Of a stretch of DNA of 64,000 nt, positions 17,055 to 24,564 are shown one piece after another. Position numbers and translations under genes: made by a program. The stretch's first letter is position 1; each line of letters starts with the position of its first letter. This DNA comes from Mycobacteriaceae bacterium (GTDB lineage: Bacteria > Actinomycetota > Actinomycetes > Mycobacteriales > Mycobacteriaceae): NCBI GenBank assembly GCA_019749805.1, contig JAIEPH010000045.1:1-64000 (forward strand), written 5' to 3'. The notes under the pieces were generated by a model that was not told the DNA's origin, searched no databases, and saw only the letters and a list, made by a program, of their open reading frames with translations.

Positions 17055-19046
17055 ATGACAGACCCGACTGCCAACAGCCCGGCAGAGTTCACTCAAACTC
17101 AGGCGAGGGCCGACACCGGCGAAATGACAGACGTTCGCCCCGGCGCATTCAAATCAACATTTGCCGATATCAGCCCATCCGCGCCGCTCACTCAGATCGA
17201 GGTCGGCCAGCGGCTCGACGACTTCGATCTGCTCATCGAGCTCGGGAGCGGCGCATTCGCGCGCGTCTTCCTAGCCCGGCAACTGTCGCTGCAGCGACTG
17301 GTGGCGGTCAAGATTTCCGCGAATCGCGGCCACGAACCACAAACCCTCGCTCAACTTGATCACGATTACATCGTCCGAGTCTTCGACCAGCGCATTCTCC
17401 GCGATCGAGACTGGCGGCTTCTGTACATGCAGTATTTGCCCGGCGGGACGCTGCTCGACCTCGGTCGATTGGTTTTCGATGCGGACCGGCGACCCAACTC
17501 CGGTCAGGCGCTGCTCGACGCTGTAGACATCGCACTGGAGTCACGCGGCGAAAGCCGACCCACCGAATCAATAACTCGCGCTGAGCTAGCGACCCTTTCC
17601 TGGCCCGAGACTGTCGCGTGGCTGGGTAAACGACTGGCTGCAGCGTTGCACTATGCGAATTCAAAAGGCGTTCTGCACCGCGACGTCAAGTTAGCCAACG
17701 TACTGCTCGCACCCGATGGCACCCCCAAACTCGCGGACTTCAACATCAGCTTCTCCCGCAATGTTTCGGGCGCAAGCCCATTCGAGTATTTCGGCGGCTC
17801 ACTCTCCTACATGTCTCCCGAGCAGCTAATGGCTAGCCGACCCGGGCACACGCTGGAGGCAGCTGACCTCGATACCCGCAGCGATATTTACTCGCTCGCG
17901 GTCGTGTTGTGGGAGATCCTGACCGGCCTGAAGCCATTTGACGATTCCGCCGCGCAAGCCGCTCGGGCGGGCTCGGCAGGATTGGTCGGCGACAGCACCG
18001 CGCTCGAGCTGATGCTGACCACCCGCGCAGAAGGGCTTTCGTCAACGACACTCGCCCGCCTTCCGAGCGACTGTCCTGCCGCGCTGCGTCGAGTTCTGCT
18101 GAAGGCACTGAGCGCCGACCGTGAGCAACGCTGGGCCACCGGTGCTGAATTCGCCGAGCAGCTCCAGCTGTGCCTTGACCCTCAAGCTCGCGATTTGGTC
18201 GATCCGCCGGCGAACAGTTGGCGCCTGCGGCTGCGGCCGTTCGTTCTGACGATCGCCTTGGTGGCCATCTTGGTTCCCAATCTGCTGGCCAGCATCTACA
18301 ACATCCAGCACAATCACCTGCTGATCGTCAGCCAGCTTTCGGAGCAGGCCCAGCATCGGTTCGTGTTGGTCACCACTTTGTCCAACCTGATCTCCTTCCC
18401 GCTCGGCGGTGCGGTGCTGCTGTATTGGTGCCGCCGGGTCATCCTGGTTCCGCGGCGTCTGCGACGAGGACCGGCACCGCCCGCCCACGTGTTGGCCCAA
18501 ACGCGCCACGACTGTCTCGTTGCAGCCGATCGAGTGGTGTTCGTTGTGTTCGGCCTGTGGCTACTGGCCGCCCTGAATTTTCCACTCGCTATGGAATTCG
18601 CCGCGGGTGGGATTTCCGCTAGGTCTGCAATTCATTTTTTCGGGTCGATAACGGTGTGTGGCGCGATCGCGATCGCATACCCGTTCTTCCTCTTGACCTT
18701 TTTCATCGTGCGCAGCGTCTATCCAGAATTGGTCGCATACGGACAGACGAATGTGCAAGAGGCCGAGCAACTTCGAGCGCTCAACCGTCGACTGTCGCGT
18801 TATTTGGCAATCGCGGCCTCAGTGCCGTTGCTCGGCATTGTGGCCGTCAGCTTCCTGACCGCCCCCGAGATCGCCGCAGTCATCGTTCCGATCAGGGTGC
18901 TTTGCATTGGGGGAATTGCCGGGTTCGTGCTCGCGTACTGGCTGTCGCGGTTGATCGAATCCGACATTGGCGCGCTCGAGCGGGTGATTCGCCACCGAGC
19001 GCCACACGAGCTCGCACATTCAATTCGCCGTGGGGGGCGACGCTGA
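17055..19046 (+). CDS. Serine/threonine protein kinase with a multi-pass C-terminal membrane domain
   Basis: A 663-residue protein. A 57-residue N-terminal extension precedes a kinase domain: glycine loop G64-S-G66, Lys86 (VAVKI), catalytic loop H208-R-D210 (HRDVKLANVLL) and SPEQ at the activation segment end. The magnesium motif is DFN (228-230) rather than DFG. A roughly 50-residue insertion (about 135-185) lies before the catalytic loop. From about residue 395 there are about six hydrophobic helices to near the C-terminus, replacing the single helix plus sensor domain of typical mycobacterial kinases. The RBS is GAGG before the ATG at 17055. Targets are unknown. Confidence 0.85.
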   Translation: MTDPTANSPAEFTQTQARADTGEMTDVRPGAFKSTFADISPSAPLTQIEVGQRLDDFDLLIELGSGAFARVFLARQLSLQRLVAVKISANRGHEPQTLAQLDHDYIVRVFDQRILRDRDWRLLYMQYLPGGTLLDLGRLVFDADRRPNSGQALLDAVDIALESRGESRPTESITRAELATLSWPETVAWLGKRLAAALHYANSKGVLHRDVKLANVLLAPDGTPKLADFNISFSRNVSGASPFEYFGGSLSYMSPEQLMASRPGHTLEAADLDTRSDIYSLAVVLWEILTGLKPFDDSAAQAARAGSAGLVGDSTALELMLTTRAEGLSSTTLARLPSDCPAALRRVLLKALSADREQRWATGAEFAEQLQLCLDPQARDLVDPPANSWRLRLRPFVLTIALVAILVPNLLASIYNIQHNHLLIVSQLSEQAQHRFVLVTTLSNLISFPLGGAVLLYWCRRVILVPRRLRRGPAPPAHVLAQTRHDCLVAADRVVFVVFGLWLLAALNFPLAMEFAAGGISARSAIHFFGSITVCGAIAIAYPFFLLTFFIVRSVYPELVAYGQTNVQEAEQLRALNRRLSRYLAIAASVPLLGIVAVSFLTAPEIAAVIVPIRVLCIGGIAGFVLAYWLSRLIESDIGALERVIRHRAPHELAHSIRRGGRR

Positions 19047-19170
19047 CAGACGAAGACTGCGCGAGTAACTCACATCTAGAGTCCGAAGATGACGGTACGG
19101 ACTGCCCGTCGACGGGCGGCCCGTTGACCTGAACTGTGAGCAGCTTCAGATTCAAACGCGGTACAAGAAG

Positions 19171-19216
19171 TGGAGCTAAGGGGATTCGAACCCCTGACCC
19201 CCACACTGCCAGTGTG
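19171..19216 (-). tRNA. 3' half of tRNA-Ala(GGC), putative attachment-site remnant
   Basis: Reverse-complemented, these 46 bases give an anticodon stem-loop with loop CTGGCAG (anticodon GGC), a five-base variable loop, a perfect T arm (AGGGG-TTCGAAT-CCCCT), the acceptor strand TAGCTCC and discriminator A. The D arm and 5' acceptor strand are absent: the sequence beyond 19216 does not fold into them. Phages and islands that use tRNA genes leave exactly such a 3' fragment at their distal end. Because the fragment reads toward lower coordinates, the integrated DNA should lie to its right and the intact tRNA beyond the window. No integrase is seen near it. Confidence 0.8.
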
Positions 19217-19475
19217 AAACTCGTTGTGCTGTCCTGTATCACTACGTCCACGACGTCCCGATCTCTGCAGCTCAACCGTCGGCGTGCGTACTCATGCGTC
19301 CCGTCCGTATTTGCGGGTGATCGAGCGTCTTAGGACACCGCTAGGACACGCCGAACAAACGTTCGCGCTGGCGCTGCGTGATGAGGGCTTGGGTAAGCGA
19401 TGCGATGCGAGCTTGAGAAGGCTCGCCGCACAGGTATGCGGAAGACGCCGTCCGACCAGTTAGCGTTCAGAGGCT

Positions 19476-20386
19476 ATGGCGAAGCGAGTCAGTCCAGCGA
19501 TCCTGTCGCTCCGTCGGGAGGCGCTGACGCTCGCGTTTTGGTATCGCCAGGATTTCGGTCGTCACCTCAATTCGTGCCTGCCAGACCATGCACTCGCCGC
19601 CCAATTGTATTGGACCGAACACAAACGCAGCACTGGCGACCAGCTCGTCGGTACCCTCCGGGCGATCAGCACTAGTATTTCGATGCGCTACTGACGCTCA
19701 TCCTGAGCACCGCAGAGGTCACCGCCGCCGCCCATTCGAAGCGTCTCGATGAGGCGAACGCAAGTACGAAGAAGCCACGGCTGCCCTCGCCTCTTGACGC
19801 GTTCAAGTGCTGCCTTATCGTCGTATGTGGTCCGAGGTGGAAGCTGCCAAGGTGCGGCGCGAGCAACACCGCGCACGGAATAGAGCACAGCAGGGAGTCG
19901 CGTTTTAAGCTAAATGAGTTGCGCGAAGGATTCATTACGTTGCACCAGCAAGAACCTCAAAAGCGTGGCTATTCGCTGGAGCATCTTCTGAACAAGCTCT
20001 TTAGTCTCTACGATATCTACGCGAAGGGTCCATTCCGAATAGTCGGCGAACAGATCGACGGTGCGTTCACCTTTGAAGGCGTTGACTTCCTTCTAGAAGC
20101 CCGGCGCGTGCCGACCAAGGCTGCCGCAACGGACTTGGGCACCTTCGCCGCGAAGATTGGCCGCAAGCTCGACAACACTCTGGGTCTGTTCCTGTCAATG
20201 AACGGCTTTCTGGAAACGGCGATATCGCTGCATTCAAAGAACCGTCCGGTGATGATCCTGATGGACGGCGCTGACCTTAGCCTGAGCCTCGAAGATCACA
20301 TACCGTTGGCAGAGCTGCTCATTCGAAAACGACAGCATGCCGGACGAACTGGCGAGATCTTTCTCAGCGGGTATCAGCTGCTATAG
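19476..20386 (+). pseudogene. Frameshifted PD-(D/E)xK restriction-endonuclease-like gene
   Basis: The product can be followed through three frame changes: 19476 to about 19690 (MAKRVSPAILSLRREALTLA), about 19676-19806, about 19807-19905 (YRRMWSEVEAAKVRREQ) and 19903-20386. The last part carries a nuclease-like core, GEQIDGAFTFEGVDFLLEAR, where the usual ExK is ExR. Related proteins of about 300 residues are annotated as restriction endonucleases in actinobacteria. One shift falls in a T run near 19903. It is either a decayed defence gene or one with several assembly indels. It sits just inside the putative island end. Confidence 0.6.
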
Positions 20387-20494
20387 CCGTGGCTACCATT
20401 GGCTTCGTCACACCGCCACGGCGATGGCATGTCGGTCGCCTGCGAGACAATTATCGCGATTAGCGCACAGCGGACCCCTTTCACGAGGATTGAC

Positions 20495-20643
20495 GTGACG
20501 ACCTACCCGAAAGACATCGAGGACGACGAGGCAAAGGCTGCCGAAACGGCAATGATGGATGAGTTCGCCGACCGCGTTCGCACCCGTGATCGAAGCCGGA
20601 TGGGACCCGTACCTCCCCCACCTACAGCCGCTCATCGTCAACC
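20495..20643 (+). pseudogene. 5' fragment of a gene interrupted by the IS3-family element
   Basis: A GTG at 20495 has a GAGG ribosome-binding site 6 bp upstream and starts an acidic N-terminus (VTTYPKDIEDDEAKAAETAM). A frame change near 20,586 gives PVIEAGWDPYLPHLQPLIVN, running straight into the insertion sequence. The family is not recognised. Confidence 0.35.
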
Positions 20644-20694
20644 TGAACCGTTCCGGGTTTGATGCCGCTTCCTTCTTTGAGAAGGATGCAGATT

Positions 20695-21006
20695 ATGTCG
20701 AAGCACTACCCGATCGATCAGCGTGAGCGTGCGGTGAAGATGGTTCTCGATCATCTCGGCGAGTATCGGTCGGTGTATGCCGCGGCTCAGGCGATCGGCC
20801 CGAAGGTCGGGGTCGGCCCGGAGACCCTGCGCAAGTGGGTGCTGCAGGCCCAGGTCGACGCTCAGCAGAGCCCGGGTGTCACCACGGCCGAGCAGCAACG
20901 GATCAAACAGCTCGAACGCGAGAATCGAGATCTCAAGGAGGCCAACGAGATTCTGAAGGCGGCCTCGATTTTCTTCGCGAGGGAACTCGACCCTCGCCAC
21001 CGTTGA
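20695..21006 (+). CDS. IS3-family transposase OrfA
   Basis: A 103-residue protein: an N-terminal helix-turn-helix (YPIDQRERAVKMVLDHLGEY through VGVGPETLRKWV) and a leucine-zipper-like C-terminus (AEQQRIKQLERENRDLKEANEILKAA) used for multimerisation. The ATG at 20695 is preceded by GAGAAGGATGCAG. A T-rich stretch (GATTTTCTTCG, near 20970) precedes the OrfB frame and is a possible slippage site for making the OrfAB transposase. Confidence 0.93.
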   Translation: MSKHYPIDQRERAVKMVLDHLGEYRSVYAAAQAIGPKVGVGPETLRKWVLQAQVDAQQSPGVTTAEQQRIKQLERENRDLKEANEILKAASIFFARELDPRHR

Positions 21007-21025
21007 TCTGTTCGTCATCGATCAG

Positions 21026-21949
21026 ATGCGTGCACGAAACTACCGGGTCGAGTCGATTTGCCGCGTGCTCACTGAGCAAGGCGTGGCGGTCGCCGGACGC
21101 ACGTACCGAAACTGGAAGAAGGCCGCGCCGTCGGCGCGCACGATCACCGATGCCGGGCTCACCGACGCTCTACGAGCCACCATCGGCACGCCGGAGGGCA
21201 TGTACGGGCGCCGGAAGATGACCGCGTATCTTCGCCGCCAGGGCCATCAGGTCGCCGCGTGCACCGTCGACCGTCTGATGAGTGATGAAGGCCTGTCCGG
21301 TGTGATCAGGGGCCGCAAGCACCGCACCACGATCCCCGGCGGAAAGGATGCCAAGCGGGCACCGGATCTGCTCGATCGCGACTTCACCGCGACCGCGCCG
21401 AACCGCAAGTGGGTCACCGACTTCACCTATTGCCGAACGTGGTCGGGATTCGTCTACGTGGCGTTCGTGATCGACTGCTACTCGCGGGCCATCGTGGGCT
21501 GGCATGCCACCACGGTCAAGGACACCGCGATGGTCACCACGGTCCTGAAGATGGCGTTGTGGCGGCGCGATCACGCCGATCACCGCGTCGGCGCCGGGCT
21601 GATCCACCACAGCGACGCCGGATCGCAATACACCTCGATAGCGTTCGCGGAAACCCCCGTCCTGGAGGGGATCGCGGCGTCCATCGGCAGTATCGGCGAT
21701 GCCTACGATAACGCTCTGGCGGAGACGACGATCGGGTTGTTCAAGACCGAAGCCGTCGGCCGCGGCAGCCCGTTTCTTGCTGGCCCACTGCGCATCATCG
21801 ACGACGTCGAGTACGCCACGATGGAATGGGTCGACTGGTTCAACAACCGCCGACTGCACAGCGGGCTCGACTACGTGCCCCCCGAGGAATACGAGAGCGC
21901 CTACTACGCTCAAACCCAGGGGTCCCAGCCGGCGACACCTCAACCATGA
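21026..21949 (+). CDS. IS3-family transposase OrfB (DDE integrase)
   Basis: 307 residues from the ATG at 21026; the same frame is open further upstream, overlapping OrfA, so the active product is likely the OrfAB frameshift fusion. An HTH_21-like region (MYGRRKMTAYLRRQGHQVAACTVDRLM) precedes the rve catalytic core with D (WVTDFTYC), D (IHHSDAGSQY) and E (NALAETTIGLFKTE), and a C-terminal WFNNRRLHSGLDYVPPEEYE typical of the family. Confidence 0.93.
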   Translation: MRARNYRVESICRVLTEQGVAVAGRTYRNWKKAAPSARTITDAGLTDALRATIGTPEGMYGRRKMTAYLRRQGHQVAACTVDRLMSDEGLSGVIRGRKHRTTIPGGKDAKRAPDLLDRDFTATAPNRKWVTDFTYCRTWSGFVYVAFVIDCYSRAIVGWHATTVKDTAMVTTVLKMALWRRDHADHRVGAGLIHHSDAGSQYTSIAFAETPVLEGIAASIGSIGDAYDNALAETTIGLFKTEAVGRGSPFLAGPLRIIDDVEYATMEWVDWFNNRRLHSGLDYVPPEEYESAYYAQTQGSQPATPQP

Positions 21950-21979
21950 AGCCGGCATCAAACCCGGAACGGTTCAACC

Positions 21980-22157
21980 TCGTCCGCGACGCATCCCGCG
22001 AGCCGATGCAACCAGCGTCGCAGCGGCAGCGGACATCGGCCACGACCGCGCATTCCGGTCGCCCGCCGAACTCGCTGCCATAACAACCCTCACGCTCATC
22101 ATCCCGGGCGATGACGACCGGCGCCCGACCGAGCTTGCTCACCGCATCAGCGATTGA
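21980..22157 (+). pseudogene. 3' fragment after the IS, alpha/beta-hydrolase-like tail
   Basis: Immediately after the IS, one frame reads PRADATSVAAAADIGHDRAF followed by SPAELAAITTLTLIIPGDDD and RRPTELAHRISD, then a stop. The PxLIIPGDDDxRxPxELAxRI pattern matches the segment around the late catalytic Asp of alpha/beta hydrolases. It is not in frame with the recognisable part of the 5' fragment, so the target gene was already damaged or they are parts of different genes. Confidence 0.4.
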
Positions 22158-22558
22158 TGCCCACTGCTCAAGTCGCGCCCGTAAGCATGTCCCGGACGCC
22201 TAGCACGGCCGAAGACATGGGGCAGGAGTTCGCCCCGTCAATCAGTGACTTTCTCCAGAGCCTGTCTGCCAGTCAGTCAGTGACTCACAGCATGCGAACC
22301 GTTGAGCCGTACACCGTCTGCGCCCAGATCGGCAGCCCGCCCTTTAGGAACGCGATCAGGTCGTGGAGCTCAACCTGGTCATCAAGGCAGCGTTTAGGTG
22401 ATAAGCGTTGCGCTGTCCGTCATCAGACGCTCGGATTCTTCGCGACAACTGTGACAGCACCCAGCCTCAGCAGCGCTGCCGTTTCCGTGCATGCCATTCC
22501 AGGATCCGCCAGGCCGTCCACCGTAGCGATAGAACGAGTTTAACCCCGGCGCCTAGGA
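22158..22558. other. 400-bp region with no supported gene
   Basis: One plus-strand frame of 129 codons is open, but its product is Ser/Arg/Thr-rich without domain resemblance or ribosome-binding site. A short direct repeat (CAGTCAGTCAGTGACTCA, near 22,272) is the only structure noticed. It lies between the IS-damaged gene and the start of a convergent unit. Confidence 0.4.
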
Positions 22559-23017
22559 CTAATGGTCGTGGTCAAAAAGAACGAGGGTGTTGGCCAGGTC
22601 GCCGTCGATGAAGTAAGCACGACAGCTGAAGGTGTCATGGATCGTGTCCCCGAACGCGTTGCCCTCGACATCCACGACACCAGAAACGTTAAGCACCGTT
22701 ATGCGGGAGTGGTCGACCCCTTTTAGGGGATCGTCGAGTAGTGAGAATAAATCCTGGCTGTCCGGGTCCAGGTCCGTGCTTGCCACCTCAACGTTTGAGA
22801 GTTTCGCCATTGACGGTGAGGCCAACTGCTTGAGCACGTCAGATTCGCAGCGGTTCTGCGCCGTAAGTTCCTTCGAGGGACGGTCCCCAGATTCGGCGAT
22901 GCCGAAACCGCGTGTCGCGACGGCAATTACGGCCAGGATCACCACGCAACCCGCCCCGACCGCCATCAACCACGCACGCCTCCAGCTCTTGCGGGGTGTG
23001 AGTGGCGAACTCCCCAT
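22559..23017 (-). CDS. Membrane-anchored extracytoplasmic protein, unknown
   Basis: 152 residues: a basic N-terminus, one transmembrane helix (LMAVGAGCVVILAVIAVATRGF, about 17-38), and an extracellular domain with two Cys (NRCESDVLKQL, DTFSCRAYFIDGD) that may form a disulfide. The layout (short tail, anchor, about 110-residue outer domain ending in a beta-rich LNVSGVVDVEGNAFG segment) matches many uncharacterised mycobacterial envelope proteins. The start ATG is at 23017. It is divergent from the RipB-like gene across a 185-bp promoter region. Confidence 0.75.
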   Translation of the reverse strand: MGSSPLTPRKSWRRAWLMAVGAGCVVILAVIAVATRGFGIAESGDRPSKELTAQNRCESDVLKQLASPSMAKLSNVEVASTDLDPDSQDLFSLLDDPLKGVDHSRITVLNVSGVVDVEGNAFGDTIHDTFSCRAYFIDGDLANTLVLFDHDH

Positions 23018-23128
23018 TCCTTACCTCCCGATACTGCGTGCTGAAGCTATCAGAACGGTGCCGCCGCCCGCATAACAGCTGCAAGGCCATAGTTACAATA
23101 GTGAAATTTGTGATTCTTGTTTACTTAT

Positions 23129-23142
23129 GGGACTAAAGTGAC
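23129..23142 (+). promoter_or_regulatory. DosR (DevR)-like box
   Basis: GGGACTAAAGTGAC matches the core of the mycobacterial DosR consensus GGGACTWWAGTCCC at 12 of 14 positions and lies about 60 bp upstream of the RipB-like gene start. DosR activates genes under hypoxia, NO and CO in mycobacteria. Function here is inferred from the match and the position. Confidence 0.55.
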
Positions 23143-23163
23143 TTACGGCGATTTGGTACGTAC

Positions 23164-23181
23164 CTATTACGTACGTCGTAG
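23164..23181. promoter_or_regulatory. Dyad downstream of the DosR box
   Basis: An 18-bp imperfect dyad (CTATTACGTACGTCGTAG) centred on CGTACG, 35 bp downstream of the first G of the DosR-like box. It resembles the CTAC-N11-GTAG operators found elsewhere in this region, but it is one base shorter and has a mismatch in the left half site, so its identity is uncertain. Confidence 0.3.
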
Positions 23182-23202
23182 ACGACGACTAATTGCTAAC
23201 GG

Positions 23203-23892
23203 GTGGAGACCATTTTGTCCCGGTTGGGAATCATTCTTGGTCTTGTCGGGCTGCTGGTCGGCCTCACCCTGCCCTCGCGGGCCGTCGCCGACGAGAACCT
23301 GTGGGATCCGACATTGCCAAAAGTCCTCAGCGCTGGCGCACCAGGCGATCCCGTCGCGATCGCGAACGCCTCGCTGCGAGCGACGAACGTCGCCACTGCG
23401 ACCACGCTGGACCTCGGTCGAAAGTTCCTCAGCAGCCTCGGCATTGGAGGCAAGCCAACGACTGTGGCTCCCGGACGCCGCGTGTACGGCAGGGAGGCGA
23501 TCGAGTACGTGATCCGTCGCGCCGGCTCCCAGATCGGTGTGCCGTACTCCTGGGGAGGTGGCAGCCTGACAGGTCCGAGTCGCGGCGTCGACGGCGGCGC
23601 TGACACGGTGGGCTTCGACTGCTCCGGCCTAACGCGCTATGCGTTCGCCGGCGTCGGTGTACTGCTCCCGCGGTTCTCCGGGGACCAGTACACCGCGGGG
23701 CGCCAGGTACCGCCCTCAGAAGCCAAGCGCGGCGACCTGCTGTTCTGGGGTCCGGGCGGCAGCCAACACGAAGCGCTCTACCTCGGCGGTGGCCAGATGC
23801 TCGAAGCCCAGCAAAGCGGCGTACCGATCAAGATTTCACCGGTACGAACCGGTGGAATGACGCCGTATGTGACGCGGATTATCGAAAGTTGA
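23203..23892 (+). CDS. RipB-like NlpC/P60 peptidoglycan endopeptidase
   Basis: 229 residues from GTG 23203; a TTG at 23215 is better placed behind the GGAG at 23,204-23,207 and may be the true start. A signal peptide (LGIILGLVGLLVGLTLPSRA) precedes a spacer and an NlpC/P60 domain closely resembling mycobacterial RipB: GVPYSWGGG, catalytic Cys in GFDCSGLTRYAF, catalytic His in GSQHEALYLGGGQMLEA, and the RTGGMTPYVTRIIE ending. The catalytic Cys and His are both present, unlike RipD. It would cleave the D-Glu/mDAP bond of stem peptides. A DosR-like box upstream suggests hypoxic induction. Confidence 0.88.
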   Translation: METILSRLGIILGLVGLLVGLTLPSRAVADENLWDPTLPKVLSAGAPGDPVAIANASLRATNVATATTLDLGRKFLSSLGIGGKPTTVAPGRRVYGREAIEYVIRRAGSQIGVPYSWGGGSLTGPSRGVDGGADTVGFDCSGLTRYAFAGVGVLLPRFSGDQYTAGRQVPPSEAKRGDLLFWGPGGSQHEALYLGGGQMLEAQQSGVPIKISPVRTGGMTPYVTRIIES

Positions 23893-23929
23893 TGATGATT
23901 CACCGGCTCAGTCCAGACGCGGGACCGAG

Positions 23930-24532
23930 TCAGCTCTCCTTCGTGATCAGCCCGTGCAGGGCCAACCCAATGACGCTGCGGCGCGCGGCTTCTGCGTCCC
24001 AGTGGTGACTGGCGCGCAGGTGGATATAGCCCCAGCCGACCATGTTGAACAGCACGGTCGCGGTCACAGTCTCGGGCACATGGCGCAGGGTTCCATCGGC
24101 AGCACCGTCGATGAGGAGGCGTTCGAACGGCTCAGCGAAAACATCGACGGTCAGCGCATCCGGGCCCGGCCGGTGGAAGACCTCGCCGTGCGCGAGGAAC
24201 ATTCCCGCGAGCAAGGGAAGGTATTCGTCGGCGGCCGCGCACATCGCCTCCAGTGCGGCCTCTAGCCGTTCCGCCGCGGTTCCGCGTCCGGTGATCGCGG
24301 GCCATATCGCGTTGCGAAACGTCTGGGCTGCGCGTGCAGTCAGCGCTGCGACGAGTTGATCTCGTGTGACGTCCCGACGGTAGATCGTCGCCCGCGACAG
24401 TCCGGCCTCGGCCGCGATCCGCTCTCGCGTCGTCTCGGTCAGGCCCCATCGAGCGATCGCCGCGGCGGTCGCGTCGATAAGCCGAGGATCAACCTCAGCG
24501 GGGTTTCCGGGCTTCTCTTGACTCTGAACCAC
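23930..24532 (-). CDS. TetR family regulator
   Basis: 200 residues with an N-terminal helix-turn-helix (TTRERIAAEAGLSRATIYRR, about 37-57) and a C-terminal helical domain. It starts 20 bp from the divergent membrane-protein gene, and a perfect operator-like dyad covers that gene's start codon, so it very probably represses both. The ligand is unknown. Confidence 0.88.
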   Translation of the reverse strand: MVQSQEKPGNPAEVDPRLIDATAAAIARWGLTETTRERIAAEAGLSRATIYRRDVTRDQLVAALTARAAQTFRNAIWPAITGRGTAAERLEAALEAMCAAADEYLPLLAGMFLAHGEVFHRPGPDALTVDVFAEPFERLLIDGAADGTLRHVPETVTATVLFNMVGWGYIHLRASHHWDAEAARRSVIGLALHGLITKES

Positions 24533-24546
24533 ACGAACATCATAGT

Positions 24547-24564
24547 TGAGACGTGTCAGTCTCA
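24547..24564. promoter_or_regulatory. TetR operator-like dyad over the start codon
   Basis: TGAGAC and GTCTCA form a perfect 6-bp dyad with a 6-bp spacer. It overlaps the GTG start at 24553 and lies 15 bp from the TetR ATG. Binding there would block both transcription units. If the real start of the membrane protein is the in-frame GTG at 24568, the operator lies just before it. Confidence 0.55.

Larger units (their letters stand above)
20641..21979 (+). mobile_element. IS3-family insertion sequence, 1333 bp, with 3-bp target duplication
   Basis: The element spans 20644-21976. Its ends are perfect 24-bp inverted repeats beginning TGAACCGTTCCGGGTTTGAT (20644-20667 and the complement of 21953-21976). 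It is flanked by the direct repeat ACC (20641-20643 and 21977-21979), the 3-bp duplication expected for IS3. It encodes OrfA (20695-21006) and OrfB (from 21026) in the -1 frame relative to each other. Ends and DDE residues are intact, so it may be active and is probably a recent arrival. Confidence 0.93.

Noticed and set aside
22154..22543. 129-codon plus-strand frame after the IS
   Set aside because: Ser/Thr/Arg-rich, no ribosome-binding site or domain resemblance.
19220..24000. A small island ending before 24 kb
   Set aside because: No second copy of the tRNA fragment was found in the window, so I cannot place a second end; the far end is probably outside.
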